Positions 12,007 to 24,165 of a DNA stretch of 64,000 nt are shown here, in pieces (positions within the stretch are counted from its first letter, which is position 1; each line of letters begins with the position of its first letter). The position numbers were made by a program, and so were the translations under genes. The notes under the pieces were generated by a model. It saw nothing but the letters and a program-made list of their open reading frames with translations, was not told where the DNA came from and did not search any database. The stretch is from Symbiodinium microadriaticum (taxonomy: Eukaryota; Sar; Dinophyceae; Suessiales; Symbiodiniaceae), in assembly GCA_001939145.1 (NCBI GenBank), contig LSRX01000295.1:311100-375099 (forward strand). Reading direction: 5' to 3'.

Positions 12007-12747
12007 CGCATAAAGCACCGACACGCTCTCGTGTTCCGCGCCGCGCGAGGCTTCTTGAGCAGCTTCGGGTTCGGCGTTGAGGGTTTAGGGGTTTTGTCAT
12101 GGCTTAGAGTTTAGGGCTTCAGGGTTTTAGGGTTGAGAAGTTTTAGGGTTTCAGGGTTTTAGGGTTTAGAAGTTTTAGGGCTTTAGGGGTTTAGGGTTTA
12201 GGGTGGGTTTAGGGTTTAGGGTTTACGGTCTAGAGTTTTGAGAGCAGGCAGTTACACGTTATGGCAACGGCTGCGTCCTAAGGAAGGACGCGGCTTATCC
12301 TTGAATTGACCACTATGAGGGGTGGGGCGAAGGAAAAGAAACAAACGGCCGTGATTATACAAAACATGATAAGCTGTCGTAACCCCCCCCCCCCCCGAAC
12401 CCTAAACCCTAAACCCTAAAAACTAAGCCCTAAACCCTAAACCCTAAAAACTAGGCCCTAAACCCTAAACTCCTAAGCCCCTAAGCCCCTAAACCGGCTC
12501 AGCTGGGTTTGGAGTTTGCGGGCGTGTTCCCGCCCGACTGAACCGGCAACACTGGCTTAGGGTTTAGGGTTTAGGGTTTAGGGTTTAGGAACAGTACCAC
12601 GAGAAACGCAACTTGAACGGTTTAGGGCTTGGGGCTTCGGGTTTAGGGTTGTTTAGCTTTCGGGTCTGGGGTTCATCTGGCAGCCGCCTTGATAGTTACA
12701 ATAGGGTTTCCAGATCAATTCTACTATAAGCAGGAACCCTAGAAATA

Positions 12748-12848
12748 CTGTTGATGATTTGAATTCTGCATTACCTTAAGGGCCCTGAACTATGGAAATT
12801 CTTGCTTATTCCTTATTATGGGTAGTGCAGGATTTATATCATCCACCG
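12748..12848 (-). mobile_element. Family-A MITE, copy 2 (101 bp, TA flanks)
   Basis: Same element as at 3280 but in reverse orientation: it begins CTGTTGATGATTTGAATTC and ends TTTATATCATCCACCG. TA lies at 12746-12747 and at 12849-12850. The length is again exactly 101 bp. Confidence 0.75.
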
Positions 12849-12897
12849 TAGCACCTCCAATGCCAGGAAGGCGGGGCCCTAAACCCCAAACCCTGGA

Positions 12898-13042
12898 ATA
12901 AGCCGTAAACCAAAAACCTTACAGACGCCCTAAGCCGGCCTGCGCCTGGCTCGCCCGCCCCTGGAACTAATCAGCCCTAATAAGCCGTAAACCAAAAACC
13001 TTATAGACGCCCTAAGCCGGCCTGCGCCTGGCTCGCCCGCCG
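12898..13042 (+). repeat. 82-bp direct repeat, two copies
   Basis: The segment beginning AATAAGCCGTAAACC and ending GGCTCGCCCGCC occurs twice with an 82-bp period and one or two changes. No coding frame is evident. Confidence 0.8.
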
Positions 13043-13208
13043 CTTCGCGGTCTTTTGGTCTTTCGGCCGCTTGATTGTGCCTTGGCACATGCTAAGGGTT
13101 TAGGGTTTAGGGGTTTTCGGGTTTGTGCGGCTCATGGAGCCAGGAAGATACTTGGGGTTAACCTAAACACTCCCCAAAAAATACGAAAACAGTATGGCAT
13201 TGTTCTAC

Positions 13209-13322
13209 ATACCCCTAAGGGTCCATGTACCCAAATAGATATACTTTGGCCTTAAAGTAGTCCCTATTCAGGTACTTTGGGGCCAAAGTATATCTATCTG
13301 GCAACATGGACCCTTAGGGTAC
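13209..13322 (+). repeat. Hairpin element with long arms
   Basis: Left arm: AAGGGTCCATGT then ACCCAAATAGATATACTTTG. Right arm: CCAAAGTATATCTATCTGG then CAACATGGACCCTT. The stem is about 35 bp with one small bulge. It is the only copy I see. Confidence 0.7.
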
Positions 13323-14069
13323 TTTCGGGGTCCAGGAAGGGATTTCTGGAGTTTGAAATTTTTGGGGCTTTTCAGCGTTTCGGGTTTGAGGCCTCGGGTC
13401 GAGGGAAAATGCGTAAGATAGCTAGCCTTTATGTCAAAATCTAAGGTTTAGGGTCTAGGGTTCAATGGTTTAAGTATTTTTACAAGGGAAACAAGAATAA
13501 GGAGCCCTAGAACGATAGGTCTTATGGGGCGCAGCATGCACCCTTCAAGAGCAGAAGAACTCAGATGCCTCAGACCAACTGCTCAGCCTTACTATAGGGT
13601 TTAGGCGGCTTCCGAACGAGCTTCACCCCAAGCACTTGTATCTAGATGGACGCAGGTCAAGGTAAAGGTAGAGCATGGAATAGGCGCCTTTGAGAAATCT
13701 GGGATGCATTGAATCTAATTGAGAGGTCCTTAGGATTCTATGTTTGGGCTCATTTTAGGGTTTAGGGTTTAGGGGATTTTTCAATAAAGAAATTCCGTAG
13801 CAAGGAAACCAACAAGCCATAGCTCGGTCTTCGAACCCCACGGTCTGCGATTGGGGGGTTTAGGGTTTAGGGTTTAGGGGCTTAGGGGTTTAGGGGTTTA
13901 GGGGTTTTGGGTTTAGGGTTTAGGGTTTAGGGGTTGGGGGTCGGGGTATCGGAAATCGGATGGGGTTTTGGCTATATGAAGGAGTTTAGTGGGGACGGTA
14001 CTGGTAAAGGCACAAAGCTCAGGGTGTTCAGGGCTTGGTCTGGGCAAGAGCTTGAACAAATACGACTTT

Positions 14070-14157
14070 CCCTAAGGCTCAAAATAGCCCAAAAGCCTTG
14101 TATAGTATGGTCTTTGGGCCCAAAAGCCTTAAAATACGAGTCCTGAGAGCAGTAGGG
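14070..14157 (+). repeat. Family-F fold-back element
   Basis: Shares AAAATAGCCCAAAAGCCTTG and the centre TCTTTGGGCCCAAAAGCCTT with the copies at 2511 and 7392. The terminal arms are diverged. Confidence 0.55.
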
Positions 14158-15525
14158 TTTGTTGTTCAAGCACTAAACCCTCAACCCGCAACCCTAAACC
14201 CTTAAACCCCTAAACCCATTGTTCAATCTAGGAGGCACGGCGAATCCTGGGTTTGGAGCCTTTTGGGGGTTTTAGAGTCGTGGCATGCTTTAGAGTTTCT
14301 TTACCGGACCGAACCCCGAGAAGAAATGCCAGGTAAGTTTAGGGTTTAGGGTTTAGGGTTTAAGGCAGAGAGACCTTGCTCTCTGAGGCTACGCTAAAAA
14401 GAGCGCGAGCCTGCCAGAAAACTGTGATTGCAGGCCCAGAGTTACCGAACTTCCCCAACATTGAAACGTGCGGCGTCATAGGTTTCGGGCTTTGTTTGGG
14501 CTTTAGGATTTGGGTCTGGGGGGGGGGGGTGGCGTGTGTAGGTGTTACTTATCTCAACATCTCCAGTCTGAGCTCGATTCTTCTTGCAGGAGTTGGGGTC
14601 CAGACTGTATGATGCAGATGTTGACTGGCAGGTGGAATGCACAGTCTTTGACGAGATGTAATTATGTTTGAGGGCATAGGCTGGCTTTAGCAGCTAGAGC
14701 CGAACTTTGGGGTATTTAGGAATTAGGAATATAGGGCAATATAGGGTTTAGGATTTAGGGGTTAGGCCCTAAACCCTCAACCCTAAACCCCTCAACCCCT
14801 AAACGCCTATAGACCCAAACCCCTAAACCCGGTGAGCAAACCCCGATAGCCGCTGCTCGCACCGAGGCACCTTTCGCCTTGCGCTGCTTGACCTGTCACA
14901 GGCGTTTTTCGCTCATGGCCAAGCCTTCAAGGGTTTAGGGTTTAGGGTTTGGAGTGTTAAGGGTTCAGGGCTTAGAGTTTAGGGTTTATAGGGTTTGGAG
15001 TTTAAGGGTTCAGGGTCTAGGGCTGCAGGACCAAGCCTTAAACCCTAAACACGACCCTCAAAAAGCCCTTTTTTTATCATACCTCCTGAATCTCAGAAAC
15101 CAAAAACCCGAAACTTAAAACCGTGAAGCCCTAAACTCCAGGCTTGGGCGATGCTCTTCATCATTGCTCCACGGTCGTCCGAAGTCGATGAGGTCGGCAA
15201 ACGCAGAGGGAGCAGAGCGCTTACGACCGCGGACGAGGTTCTCCAAATTCAGGATAAGTGCAGAGAACTTGGTCTTACTGGTGTAAATAGGCAGAGGACC
15301 ATCTTCTGCAAGACCAAACGATGGAAATTTCTCCGGCGCATTGGCGTTAGTCGGACGCACTGCTGGCCAATCGGGGCTACATCTGTCAATTTGCTCTGCC
15401 TGGGGCTACACAGCCAATTTCAGCCGTCTGCGGCCCCAATGGGGGTTTGGGGTCCAGGGCCCTAGGCTTAATCTAGAGCACTTGACCCGCTTGGGCCACT
15501 GATCCTGTAGTCTGCTTCCCAGACC

Positions 15526-15631
15526 ACCGGAAGGATCTACAAAGTAGATCCCCATACCTTGGGACCCTATACTACTCAGGGGTACTTCAAAGGAACCCCC
15601 TTAGGGGATCTATTTTTTAGATCCTTCCGGT
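15526..15631 (+). repeat. Hairpin element with a possible 10-bp target duplication
   Basis: Arms read ACCGGAAGGATCTAC then AAAGTAGATCCCC on the left, and GGGGATCTATTTTTTAGATC then CTTCCGGT on the right. TAGTCTGCTT stands on both sides (15508-15517 and 15631-15640), as a target-site duplication would, though about nine bases separate the left copy from the arm. Confidence 0.6.
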
Positions 15632-18600
15632 AGTCTGCTTACGGTCTCGGGACTTACTGGAGGCTCTCGACTTCTTCGCCTTGGGGCTTTGCATCAAGAG
15701 CATTTCGGCTTTAACTTTAGGGGTTGGGGAAGCAACGCGGCAGGATGAAGGTACTTTTGGGGAGACTGCTAGTAATCCTTTTGACAGACCTTCTCGAATG
15801 CCTCTTCCTCTTCACAAAACCATTTTTGAACCTATGCCTATGACAGCCAAGGGTTTAAGGTAGCAAGCTTTAAACCCTAAACCTCACAACCCTAAACCCT
15901 AAACCCTAAACCGGCCCTGAGCCCTAAACTCTAGACTCTACACCCTAAACCCTAAACCCTAAACCCCAAGCCCCTAAACCCCTAAACCCTCTAAACCCCT
16001 AAACCCTCTAAACCTTAAAATTTCACCGTTCAGCCTCTGTAACTCTGAGCACCTAGCCGGAGCCCGATGAAAATCTTGTTTGGCTACATGGTGTAGGGAG
16101 TGTAGGGCTTACGGTTTCAGGATTTCGGGCTAAAGGGTGGGCGATGTAGAGTGCGAGTGCCAGACCCAAACACTAAACCTCGGCCCCAAGCTGGCACATT
16201 CGGTCCGAACCCCTACTATGTAAGGCTGTTGGGCTATTTGAGCCTTAGGGAAAGGGAACCCAGTGGAGAATCCTGTCAGCGACTGATCCTTTCATTCTTT
16301 CCAGAGGCCCTGCCCTTATAGTGATTTCAAGAAAACCAGTGCAGAACCATGTAAAAAACACCTGAAAGGAACCTCGTACAAAAAGGCAAAACCCCGAAAC
16401 CCTAAATCGTTCCAGGAAAATCGGAACAGGGACGAGAGATGATGGGTGCTGGGTTTCCCTGCAGATCCCGTATAGCAGCCCAACCAAGGTCTAAAACCTC
16501 TTTTGATCTCTTATAGGAGCCCTATATATCCATCAAGTGCTGTCTCAAGGGCGCTGTCCGCAGGAGTTCTGCTGGACTTCGTCATGGCTGGGACGCTGAC
16601 TATTAGACTCCAAGAAGCCAGGAGTCTTGTGGTGTTCACGGGTTTGGGCCTAAGCCCTAAACTCTAAAACCCGTGAGTGAATGGGTTTAGAGTTTAGGGA
16701 TGTTTAGGGATGGAGGGTCTAGGTTTCCGGGTTTAGGGCTAGGGTTTTAGGGTTGAGGGGTGGTAGATTGGGGGTTTTGGGGTGCAGGATTTAGGATTGG
16801 CTTTGAGAGGGGTCTCAAGGTTTGCCCCTGAGCCCCAGGCCATCGAATTGCGCAGTTTGCAAGAGCTTCAGGGATGATAAACGAGGGATGTTGGCATAAA
16901 CGCTAACCCTAAACTTTAAAACTCTAAACCCTAAACCCCTAAACCCCTAAACTTTAAATTAGGGTTTGGACGCCGGGTGGTTTTAGCTGTACAGGAACCT
17001 GGCTTTGATCCGAAACTCACCGGGTTCCACCAATTCTTGCGATGCTCTTCCAAGACCCTATAAACCCTACCTTCTTATAAAGACTTTTTGGATTAGGGTT
17101 TTGGGTTTTGGGTTTTGGGTTTTGGGTTTAAGGACTTACATCCGGAAATCAAGCTAAGGATCCCTCAAACGGCAGGTTCTTGAGGGTCCAGGTTGACATA
17201 AGGCTATCACTCCCGGCTGTTGATAGCAGTTTCCTGCCTCCTCTCTCCCTCTCTGCAAGAATGTTAAATGCCTTCTGGGATTCCCACACGCTTTCTTGGG
17301 GATATCCACCACACGAACGAGCCCCAAGCTGGGCTTAATGTCCTGAACCTTCACTCCTGTCAACTCCTAGATGTTCATATTGTTCCAATATCCTCCAGTT
17401 TGGTTCCATTTAGGGTTTACAGATTGAACCGAGGAAGCAAGGCCACCATACAAGGAAACTACGATTCAGTGGCTACTATAGGTAGACGAAAACCACGCAG
17501 AGCAAGGAAGGGCTAAACCCTAAATCCCCCATTCCCTAAACTCTACACTAGACGAAAACAAAGACACCCCAGCTTCCCTCGCTTACTGATTGCACTACCC
17601 TAAACCCTAAACCCTAACTCCTAGTTCTTTTAAGTTTCCTGGTTCTGGGCTTGCGGAGTTAAACCTGAGGTCTTCCGATCTGGATACCACAGAGACCAAT
17701 ATTGTTGAGCAAGGAGTTTAGGGTTTGGGGCTTAGGGTTTAGGGTGGTTAGACCTGAAACAATATATAATATACTTTGATAGTGGGGCCCCTGTTACTTA
17801 AGGTAACCTCCTTAACTAACGGGTTTGCGGCTCGCTGGCTCAGGGATCTTCTGATGCGCTACGGTTTCGGGCTTCGGATTTAAGTTGGCCGGGGGTTTAG
17901 AGACTAGCCACCTGGAGCCTATAACCCTTAACCCCTACATCTTAAAGTCTATAGGTCTTTAGAATAGCAACCACAAGTTCAGCCACGTTGTTCACGACCC
18001 CGGCCAGCCTACTTAGAATCGCCTTGCGGTCGACGCTTTTCCGCCAAGTCCTACGTACACCCTATGCTAGGGTTTAGGGTTTGGGTTTTATGGTCCTGCA
18101 CTCCCAACTCTATACCCCAACACGCTCACACCCGAAATCCGAAGACCTTACTTAAGGCACCATTTGGATGAACGTTTAAACCTCTATACAAAACCCCAAA
18201 TTTTAGGGTTTAGGGTTTAGGGTAACATTATACAAAACCCTTAGACGACCCTCTTAGAGCCCTCATAAAGCCCTATATTTAGGCGCTGTGAAACCTTTGG
18301 GGTCCCGGAACACAGCCTTCTACAACTCTTGCAGCACCGCTTTCAAAACCTTCAAGCCAAACACAAACCCCTAGCACTCTTTAGGGTTTAGGGCTTAGGG
18401 CCTATAGACCCTAAACCCTAAACCCCTAAACCCTAAACCCTTTGTAGAGCACTTTATTCACCGTGATCGTTTTGAGGGTTGGATCCTGCGGGTCTGGATC
18501 CCGGCTCTTGTTTGTCTTTGTCAGAAGTCCCGGATGAATCAGGCATGAACATTCCAGCACAAAGTCACACAACCTGCTTCGCAAAATTCACTTCCGAATA

Positions 18601-19114
18601 TGTTGCATCCTGCTTCAATTAAACCCTAAACCCTAAACCCTAAAAGGTAGCGTCCAACTTTTGAGGAAGTTGGTTTGGGCCTTAAAAAAACCCCATGAAT
18701 CCAGGCCCCCCAGGATCCAACCCCCCAGAACGATCACGGGGATTTATAAAGCCCTAAACTCAACCTCTAAGCCCTAAGCCCTACACAACAGTAGATTCTG
18801 ACCCCTATTTAATTACAGGAACTTAAAAAAAAAACAGCAGATTGGTGGATCCCCAGACAAACTCTAAACCTGAAGCTTAAGTACAACCCTTTAAAGGAGC
18901 CCCAAACCCACCCAGCTGAGTGTCCCGGCGACACCCTGAAACCTTCGCATGGCTTTCGCTCGGAGGGTAGAAGGAACGAGCCATCGTTCATCCTGACTAG
19001 GGCCCAAGGCTTAAGGGTGTAGGGTTTCGGAATTCAGGGTTTCACCCTGACAGACACAAGAGGGCGTTTAGAGGATTTGGGCGGTTTAGAGTTTGGTGGA
19101 AACGAACTCTGCAT

Positions 19115-19330
19115 TCAGCCGGGCACGATGCGAATCTGCTCCTCAAGTCGCTCGCAGTCGTGCAAAAACGTGTTGCGTACGCACAGCTTCTCTTCTCCAG
19201 CCCGCAGGCTTTGCCGTGATGCTGCTACCGTCGCCGGTGCCTGTTGAGGTTGCAGTGGATGTGGCTCAGCTGGTACCGATTTTTCTGCACCGACAGTTGA
19301 CCGACTTCGCTGACCTTTGTTGCTGGTCCC
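19115..19330 (-). CDS. Terminal exon with a VRNTFLHD motif (partial gene)
   Basis: Reading the minus strand from about 19330 to the TGA at 19117-19115 gives some 71 uninterrupted codons without a start codon, as expected for an internal-to-last exon. The product is basic and serine-rich at first (GQRSRSTVGAEKSVP), then proline/glutamine-rich, and ends EKLCVRNTFLHDCERLEEQ followed by IRIVPG. I recall a short 'V-K/R-N-T-F-L/I-H' motif recurring in dinoflagellate predicted proteins. Its function is unknown to me. A family-A MITE begins 12 bp upstream of this segment on the coding strand (19342-19442), so it may sit in the preceding intron. No partner exon was found. The plus-strand frame here is the shadow. 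Confidence 0.45.
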   Translation of the reverse strand, partial: GTSNKGQRSRSTVGAEKSVPAEPHPLQPQQAPATVAASRQSLRAGEEKLCVRNTFLHDCERLEEQIRIVPG

Positions 19331-19341
19331 AGAAAGACATA

Positions 19342-19442
19342 CGGTAGATGATCAAAATCCTGCATTACCCATTATAAGGAATATACCATAATTCCCATAG
19401 TTTAGGATCCTTAAGGTCATGCAGGATTTATATCATCAACAG
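19342..19442 (+). mobile_element. Family-A MITE, copy 3 (101 bp, TA flanks)
   Basis: Begins CGGTAGATGATCAAAATCC and ends TTTATATCATCAACAG, flanked by TA at 19340-19341 and 19443-19444. The flank is TAC on both sides. It lies next to the minus-strand exon at 19115-19330. Confidence 0.75.
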
Positions 19443-21400
19443 TACCACGACCACGAGGAAGAGGTCCCGGCTGACCAGACAAAAAAAAGGCTCCTAGAGC
19501 TTCCAAGATTTGGGGTTCCTTTAAAAGGGCTATTTGAAGGGATCTATAGGGTTCCTTAAAGGGTTTTAGGGTTTTAGGGGTTTTAGGGGTTTTAGGGCTT
19601 TAGGGTTTTAGGGTTTTAGGGTCAATCATGGTTTTACAGGGAGCGTTGGCTTTTATGGGTTGTATACAGGGTTTAATACACGTCAACACCCCTTGACTGA
19701 GGAATATTCCTTTAACTGTAACTGGAGGAGCATTCGTCTAGCGGCATTGAGCTCTCTGAGCAGAAGCTAAACTCTAAACCCTAAACCCCTAAACCCTTAA
19801 ACCCTAAACCCCTAACCCCTAAACCCGTAAACCCTTAAACCCTAAACCCCTAACCCCTAAACCGTTTGGAGCCTGGCTCCAGGATTTCGGGTCCAAGGCA
19901 GAAGCATCATGGCAGGAGCTCCTTAAAGTTGGGATGTGGAAATTGCGAATCCGTCCCGGATTTACTTGAAGTTCTACCTTAAACCCTAGGCCCCAGGCCT
20001 CTAGTCAATTCCCTATAAGCCCCAGAAACCGAAACCCTAAACCCCCAGAACCCCCAAACCCTAAAAACCCGGAACCCCTAAACCCCAGCACTGTAGGACC
20101 TTTGGAGTTCGCAGAGAGCGGAGGTACCATCAAGTTCCCAAGGAGCCGCCGCTATGCTCAACCCAAAAAGCCGGGATCCGATCTTTCTGTGTGTGGGTAC
20201 TACAGAAGCCTAAATGATTATCAATATTTATTCCGTAGGCTTATGAAAAATCGGGTTTAGGGTTTAGGGGTTTAGGGCTTAAGGGTTTAAGGGTTGCTAC
20301 ACTATGAAAGGAGCCCAAAACCCCATTCTAGTCATTAAGGCCCCTACATTAGATCTCTAAATTAGGGTTGCCTTTTAGGTTTCCAAAATAATGTAGTATG
20401 GCGCCCTTTTTTTCGGACCCCAAAAGTGATCCTAATTATAGAGAACTACCCATGTAGAGGCGGGTTTTGGGTTTGGGGTTTAGGGGGGTAGGGCCGTTTT
20501 TGTGATGGGCCCTTTTCGACTTGCCATGCTTCACCGAATGCCATTGATTGGCAAAGCCAGGCTATCCACTGCACAGACCCGGGCGGCAACCCAGCATCAC
20601 GCAGGATATCCCCAACCACCAAGGAGCTGGGGTTTAGGAGTTTCGGGTTTACTGGTTTCTGTACGGCTTAGGGTTTTGCGTTTTGGGTTTGTGAATGTAG
20701 GCTTCGGCCCGGAACGTACCCCAGCGCAACCCTACATGTTGCTTGCACAGGGATTCGTGGCCAAAGATCGACAAATCGATGACAGGCCCTTCGGCAGAAC
20801 GTACACCAACAACCCTAAACCCTAAACCCCTAAACCCTAAAACCCTAAACCCAAAACCCTAAACCCTCAAATTTTGTTTGGACAAGGATGGGCCTCCAGC
20901 TGCACCCCCTCCCGCCATAAGGCTCCAAAGAATCTTCAATCTTGGAGGCGCTTGCGGATAGGGAGCCATTTAATCTCGGGTCTCCACTTCAAAACCCTAA
21001 ACCCTAAACCGGCCCTAGACCTGAAACCCAGGCGGGTTAAGTATAAGACCTGTAAGGCCCAAAACCCGTCATTTTGGGGGTGCCCTACCCAGACGAACGG
21101 GGTTCTGGGTGATACTATTCAGTATTATGAAGAAAATTGAAGGAGTGTTTCGTATGGTGATATTATAGGATATCTATAATGGAACTTGGAGGAGTAGCAT
21201 GGGAAATTGTTCGGGCACTGATATTTCAAATCAAAGCCATTAAAATGAGCCAACGTCAATCGGCCTGCGGAGGGCAGCTGACGGCGTCCCAGGCATCGAC
21301 TGGGAAGCAGCGCCAGATCAGTTTTGCTGGAGGGTGGGTTTACACCAGATAGCTTTGATACGCTGCCCCTAAACCCTATATCACAACAAGAAGAATAGCT

Positions 21401-21514
21401 TACTTGGAGGTTCATGGGTAGTTATAAGTGAGGTTATAAGCCCCCTAATATGGGTTATGACTATAGTTACCCTACTTAGAACTCCACTTATGGTTACCCA
21501 TGAACCTCCAAGTA
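21401..21514 (+). repeat. Hairpin element, near-perfect arms
   Basis: The left end TACTTGGAGGTTCATGGGTA is the exact reverse complement of the right end, followed by a partly paired interior. The right-arm sequence recurs alone at about 21600-21620 and, weakly, near 11350 and 55105, so this is a dispersed family. Confidence 0.75.
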
Positions 21515-21733
21515 GGCCCAAAACCTAAACCCTTAAATAAACCATTAAAGAAACCCTTAAAGGAACCCTTAAAGAAACCCTAAAAGCCTTAAAAGAACCC
21601 ACGAACCTCCAAGTAGGCCGTATAAAACAAGCCTCGCTTTAGCTGGCAGACTCAAAGTCTTTGGTTCATCAGGGCTTACTGTGTGGCTTTCGGAGTGGGG
21701 ACTAAACCCCCAAAACGCCTGATCATAAAGCCT

Positions 21734-21838
21734 AATATAGGGGCCTTAATGATTAGAATAGGGTTTTGGGGGGCTCCTTACTAGAATTATAGTGTAATAT
21801 ACTCAAAACCCTATTCTAATTATTAAGGCCCCTACAGT
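21734..21838 (+). repeat. Family-B fold-back element, best preserved copy
   Basis: The left arm runs TAGGGGCCTTAATGATTAG, AATAGGGTTTTGGGG. The right arm runs AAAACCCTATTCTAATTATT, AAGGCCCCTA. About 35 bp pair with few mismatches around an AT-rich loop. It serves as the type copy for the relatives near 1573-2150, 5523, 20297, 25289, 27975, 56921 and 59742. Confidence 0.75.
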
Positions 21839-21930
21839 AAACTGACTAAGTGGAGAGCCTCAAGAAATCGATTGCCGAATAGCCATCTTGTCGGTTTACG
21901 ACATTTTTTAGTTGTCTGAGCGACTTCCAA

Positions 21931-22044
21931 CATATGGGGGTTTCCGAAAATAGGGGACCCTAATTATAGCACCCTAAATAGTAGGATCCTCATTATAAGG
22001 ACCCCAAAATTAAGGTACCCCCTATTTTCGGAAACTCCCATATG
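21931..22044 (+). repeat. Hairpin element with 30-bp arms
   Basis: CATATGGGGGTTTCCGAAAA then TAGGGGACC pairs with GGTACCCCCTATTTTCGG then AAACTCCCATATG. The loop is AT-rich. Single copy in this window. Confidence 0.75.
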
Positions 22045-22591
22045 ACTGAGATTGAGGCCAAGAGACACAGGGTTCCCCAAGCTTGTGCACAACATGACCC
22101 CTACAGTTCTGAGAATCCTGTGTGCCATTGGACCAAGTTCACCCTCAAAACCCTATTCCAATATCAAGGCCAATACAGTATACTGTATACGGGCCCATTC
22201 TTCCAAATGTTGACTCTGGCTAATATGACACAGCTGACACATGGTTGAAGCTACAAAAGCTGGCATGCGGCATGCTACGCAAGAAAACCGGGTATACTGC
22301 CAAGCAGGATGTTGGCTTCACAGTCTTACTCTCGGGTTTGGCGCGTAGGGGTTGGAGTCTTGTGCGGATTACCTGTGACCCCCAAACCCCTACGAAATAG
22401 TGGTTTATGATCCCTTTTATGATATAGGATATCCAACCCCTAAAGCAATANAATATCGGGACCCCCACTCGTAGAGACGTGCGCGTCCGCTTCATGTCGT
22501 TGAGGTAGTTGCCCAAAGCTGGCAGAGCAGGGAGGTCGAGCATTCGGGGTTCGGCTTTCTGGCTTAGGGTCTAGGCGTTTTCAGTGCCAAA

Positions 22592-22701
22592 CCTTAAGGA
22601 CGAAATGACCCTTAAAAGTAGGGGCCCTATAGCCTTATAAAATGAATCCCTATATGATATATGAACCCTAAAACCTTTCAGGGTTCATTTCGTCCCTAAG
22701 G
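22592..22701 (+). repeat. Hairpin element
   Basis: Ends CCTTAAGGACGAAATGACCC and GGGTTCATTTCGTCCCTAAG then G are complementary with two mismatches. No open frame inside. Confidence 0.7.
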
Positions 22702-23144
22702 AAAAGAACTAGAACTAGACTGTCTCCACAAATATGGAGAAGGAAACGTTTTGAATGGAAGCTTGAAGAAATGTTGATAGTTACCCTGAGTGTCTTGATA
22801 CATACGCGGCCCCCCCACGCCCCAGCCCCCCAACCCAAAAAAACACAAACCAAACAAACAAAAAACAAAATAGCACCTCTGATGCCCTAAATCCTAAACC
22901 CGAAACCTTAAATCCCAAGCCCCGAGCCCTAAACATTGAAGGGGAGCCCTAAACGGAGCCAAGGGCCTCTCCTAGGAGCTTCCCCGAACCGACCTTGGGG
23001 ATAGCTAGGACCCTCAGGGCGCTTGAAGCTTATTGGGGATTCGGGCTTATATTGTTTAGGGCTTAGGGTTTAGGGTTTAGGATTCGGGCTTATATGGTCT
23101 AGGGCTTCGGGTTTGGGGTTTAGGATTCGAGCTTATATGGTTTA

Positions 23145-23325
23145 TATTATAGGGTTTAATAGGGTTCAGATAGGGTTTATATGGTCTTAAAGGGTTTTCG
23201 GGCTTGTGTGGTTTTCACTATAGGGTTTAGATAGGGTTTATATGGTCTTAAAGGGTTTTCGGGCTTGTGTGGTTTTCACTATAGGGTTTAGATAGGGTTT
23301 ATATGGTCTTAAAGGGTTTAGTGTT
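23145..23325 (+). repeat. 61-bp tandem repeat, about three copies
   Basis: Each unit holds TTTATATGGTCTTAAAGGG, with a following TTTTCGGGCTTGTGTGG segment in the first two. The anchor ATGGTCTTAA is at 23181, 23242 and 23303, a 61-bp period. The last unit is partial and merges into telomere-like sequence. Confidence 0.85.
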
Positions 23326-24074
23326 TAGGGTTTAGTCGGGCTTATATGGTATAGGGTTTAGGGATTGTATAGGTTTTATATGGTTTAAACGATCAACGAC
23401 CTTAGTAGGTAGAGTTCTAAATAAAGTATCCATACTTATAGTTGCGAATAACCGCAATCAACATACTTGTAACCTGTAACAACCCGCTTACTAAGTCGCA
23501 TGATCAGGGTGAGGGGTTTAAAGGTTTGTGCTTGCTTCGATTCTAGTGGTTTGGGGTTTCCGGTAGGAATAGATGCGAGACGTGGCTGAACAGATAGAAG
23601 CAACTTTACCACTGTCAACCTAAACCCTGAACCCTAAAAGCCCTAAAGCCTTTGCTTTTCTGCATGCATCGTAAGGTGTGAGCAGATTAAGCACCCGGAT
23701 AATTGAAAAACATACCAATATTGAGGAATATACGTTGAATCACATCTGGGATCCGATCATCATGTATGGTATAGAATATTCCTTAAGCAAGGTATGGTGG
23801 GAGGTCTGGACAGTTGCGGCTGCAATGATTCTTATCTAGGCTGTTCAGGAAACCACTGGCAAAAAAAACACCAAATCCCCCTGCTCGCCACGCAAAACAC
23901 TGAAAGACCCTCAACGTTAAATGTTTAGGGTCTAGGGGTTTACTTCGTCATGTGCCCACCCTGGTCCAATCAAGGTAGCCTTCTAGATAGTATCTAGGAA
24001 TCTCTAGGCAAGCCCTGCATGCTGAACCCGTGCATGCTTCACGCCCGCAATAAGCCCGGAATCCTAAATCCCAG

Positions 24075-24165
24075 CCCTTACCCTCAAAGGACTCATACTT
24101 TAAGGCGTGTGGGCCCAAAGACCCTATTAACAATAAGGCTTCTGGGCTATTTTGATGCAAAGGGT
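24075..24165 (-). repeat. Family-F fold-back element, reversed
   Basis: Reads in the opposite sense to the copies at 2511, 7392 and 14070: GTGGGCCCAAAGACCC in the centre, AAGGCTTCTGGGCTATTTTG then ATGCAAAGGGTAA at the end. Confidence 0.6.

Larger units (their letters stand above)
9830..19110. repeat. Telomere-motif-rich intergenic DNA
   Basis: Dense degenerate TTTAGGG or CCCTAAA tracts (9970-10100, 10337-10490, 10853-11110, 12070-12235, 12395-12495, 13857-13930) alternate with fold-back elements and unassigned DNA. A C-run lies at 12383-12396 and a G-run at 14519-14528. Two-strand open frames at 15115-15465 (minus frame with FPSFGLAEDGPLPIYTSK) and 17154-17516 look slightly coding-like. I recognise neither, and neither has supporting neighbours. 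Confidence 0.7.
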
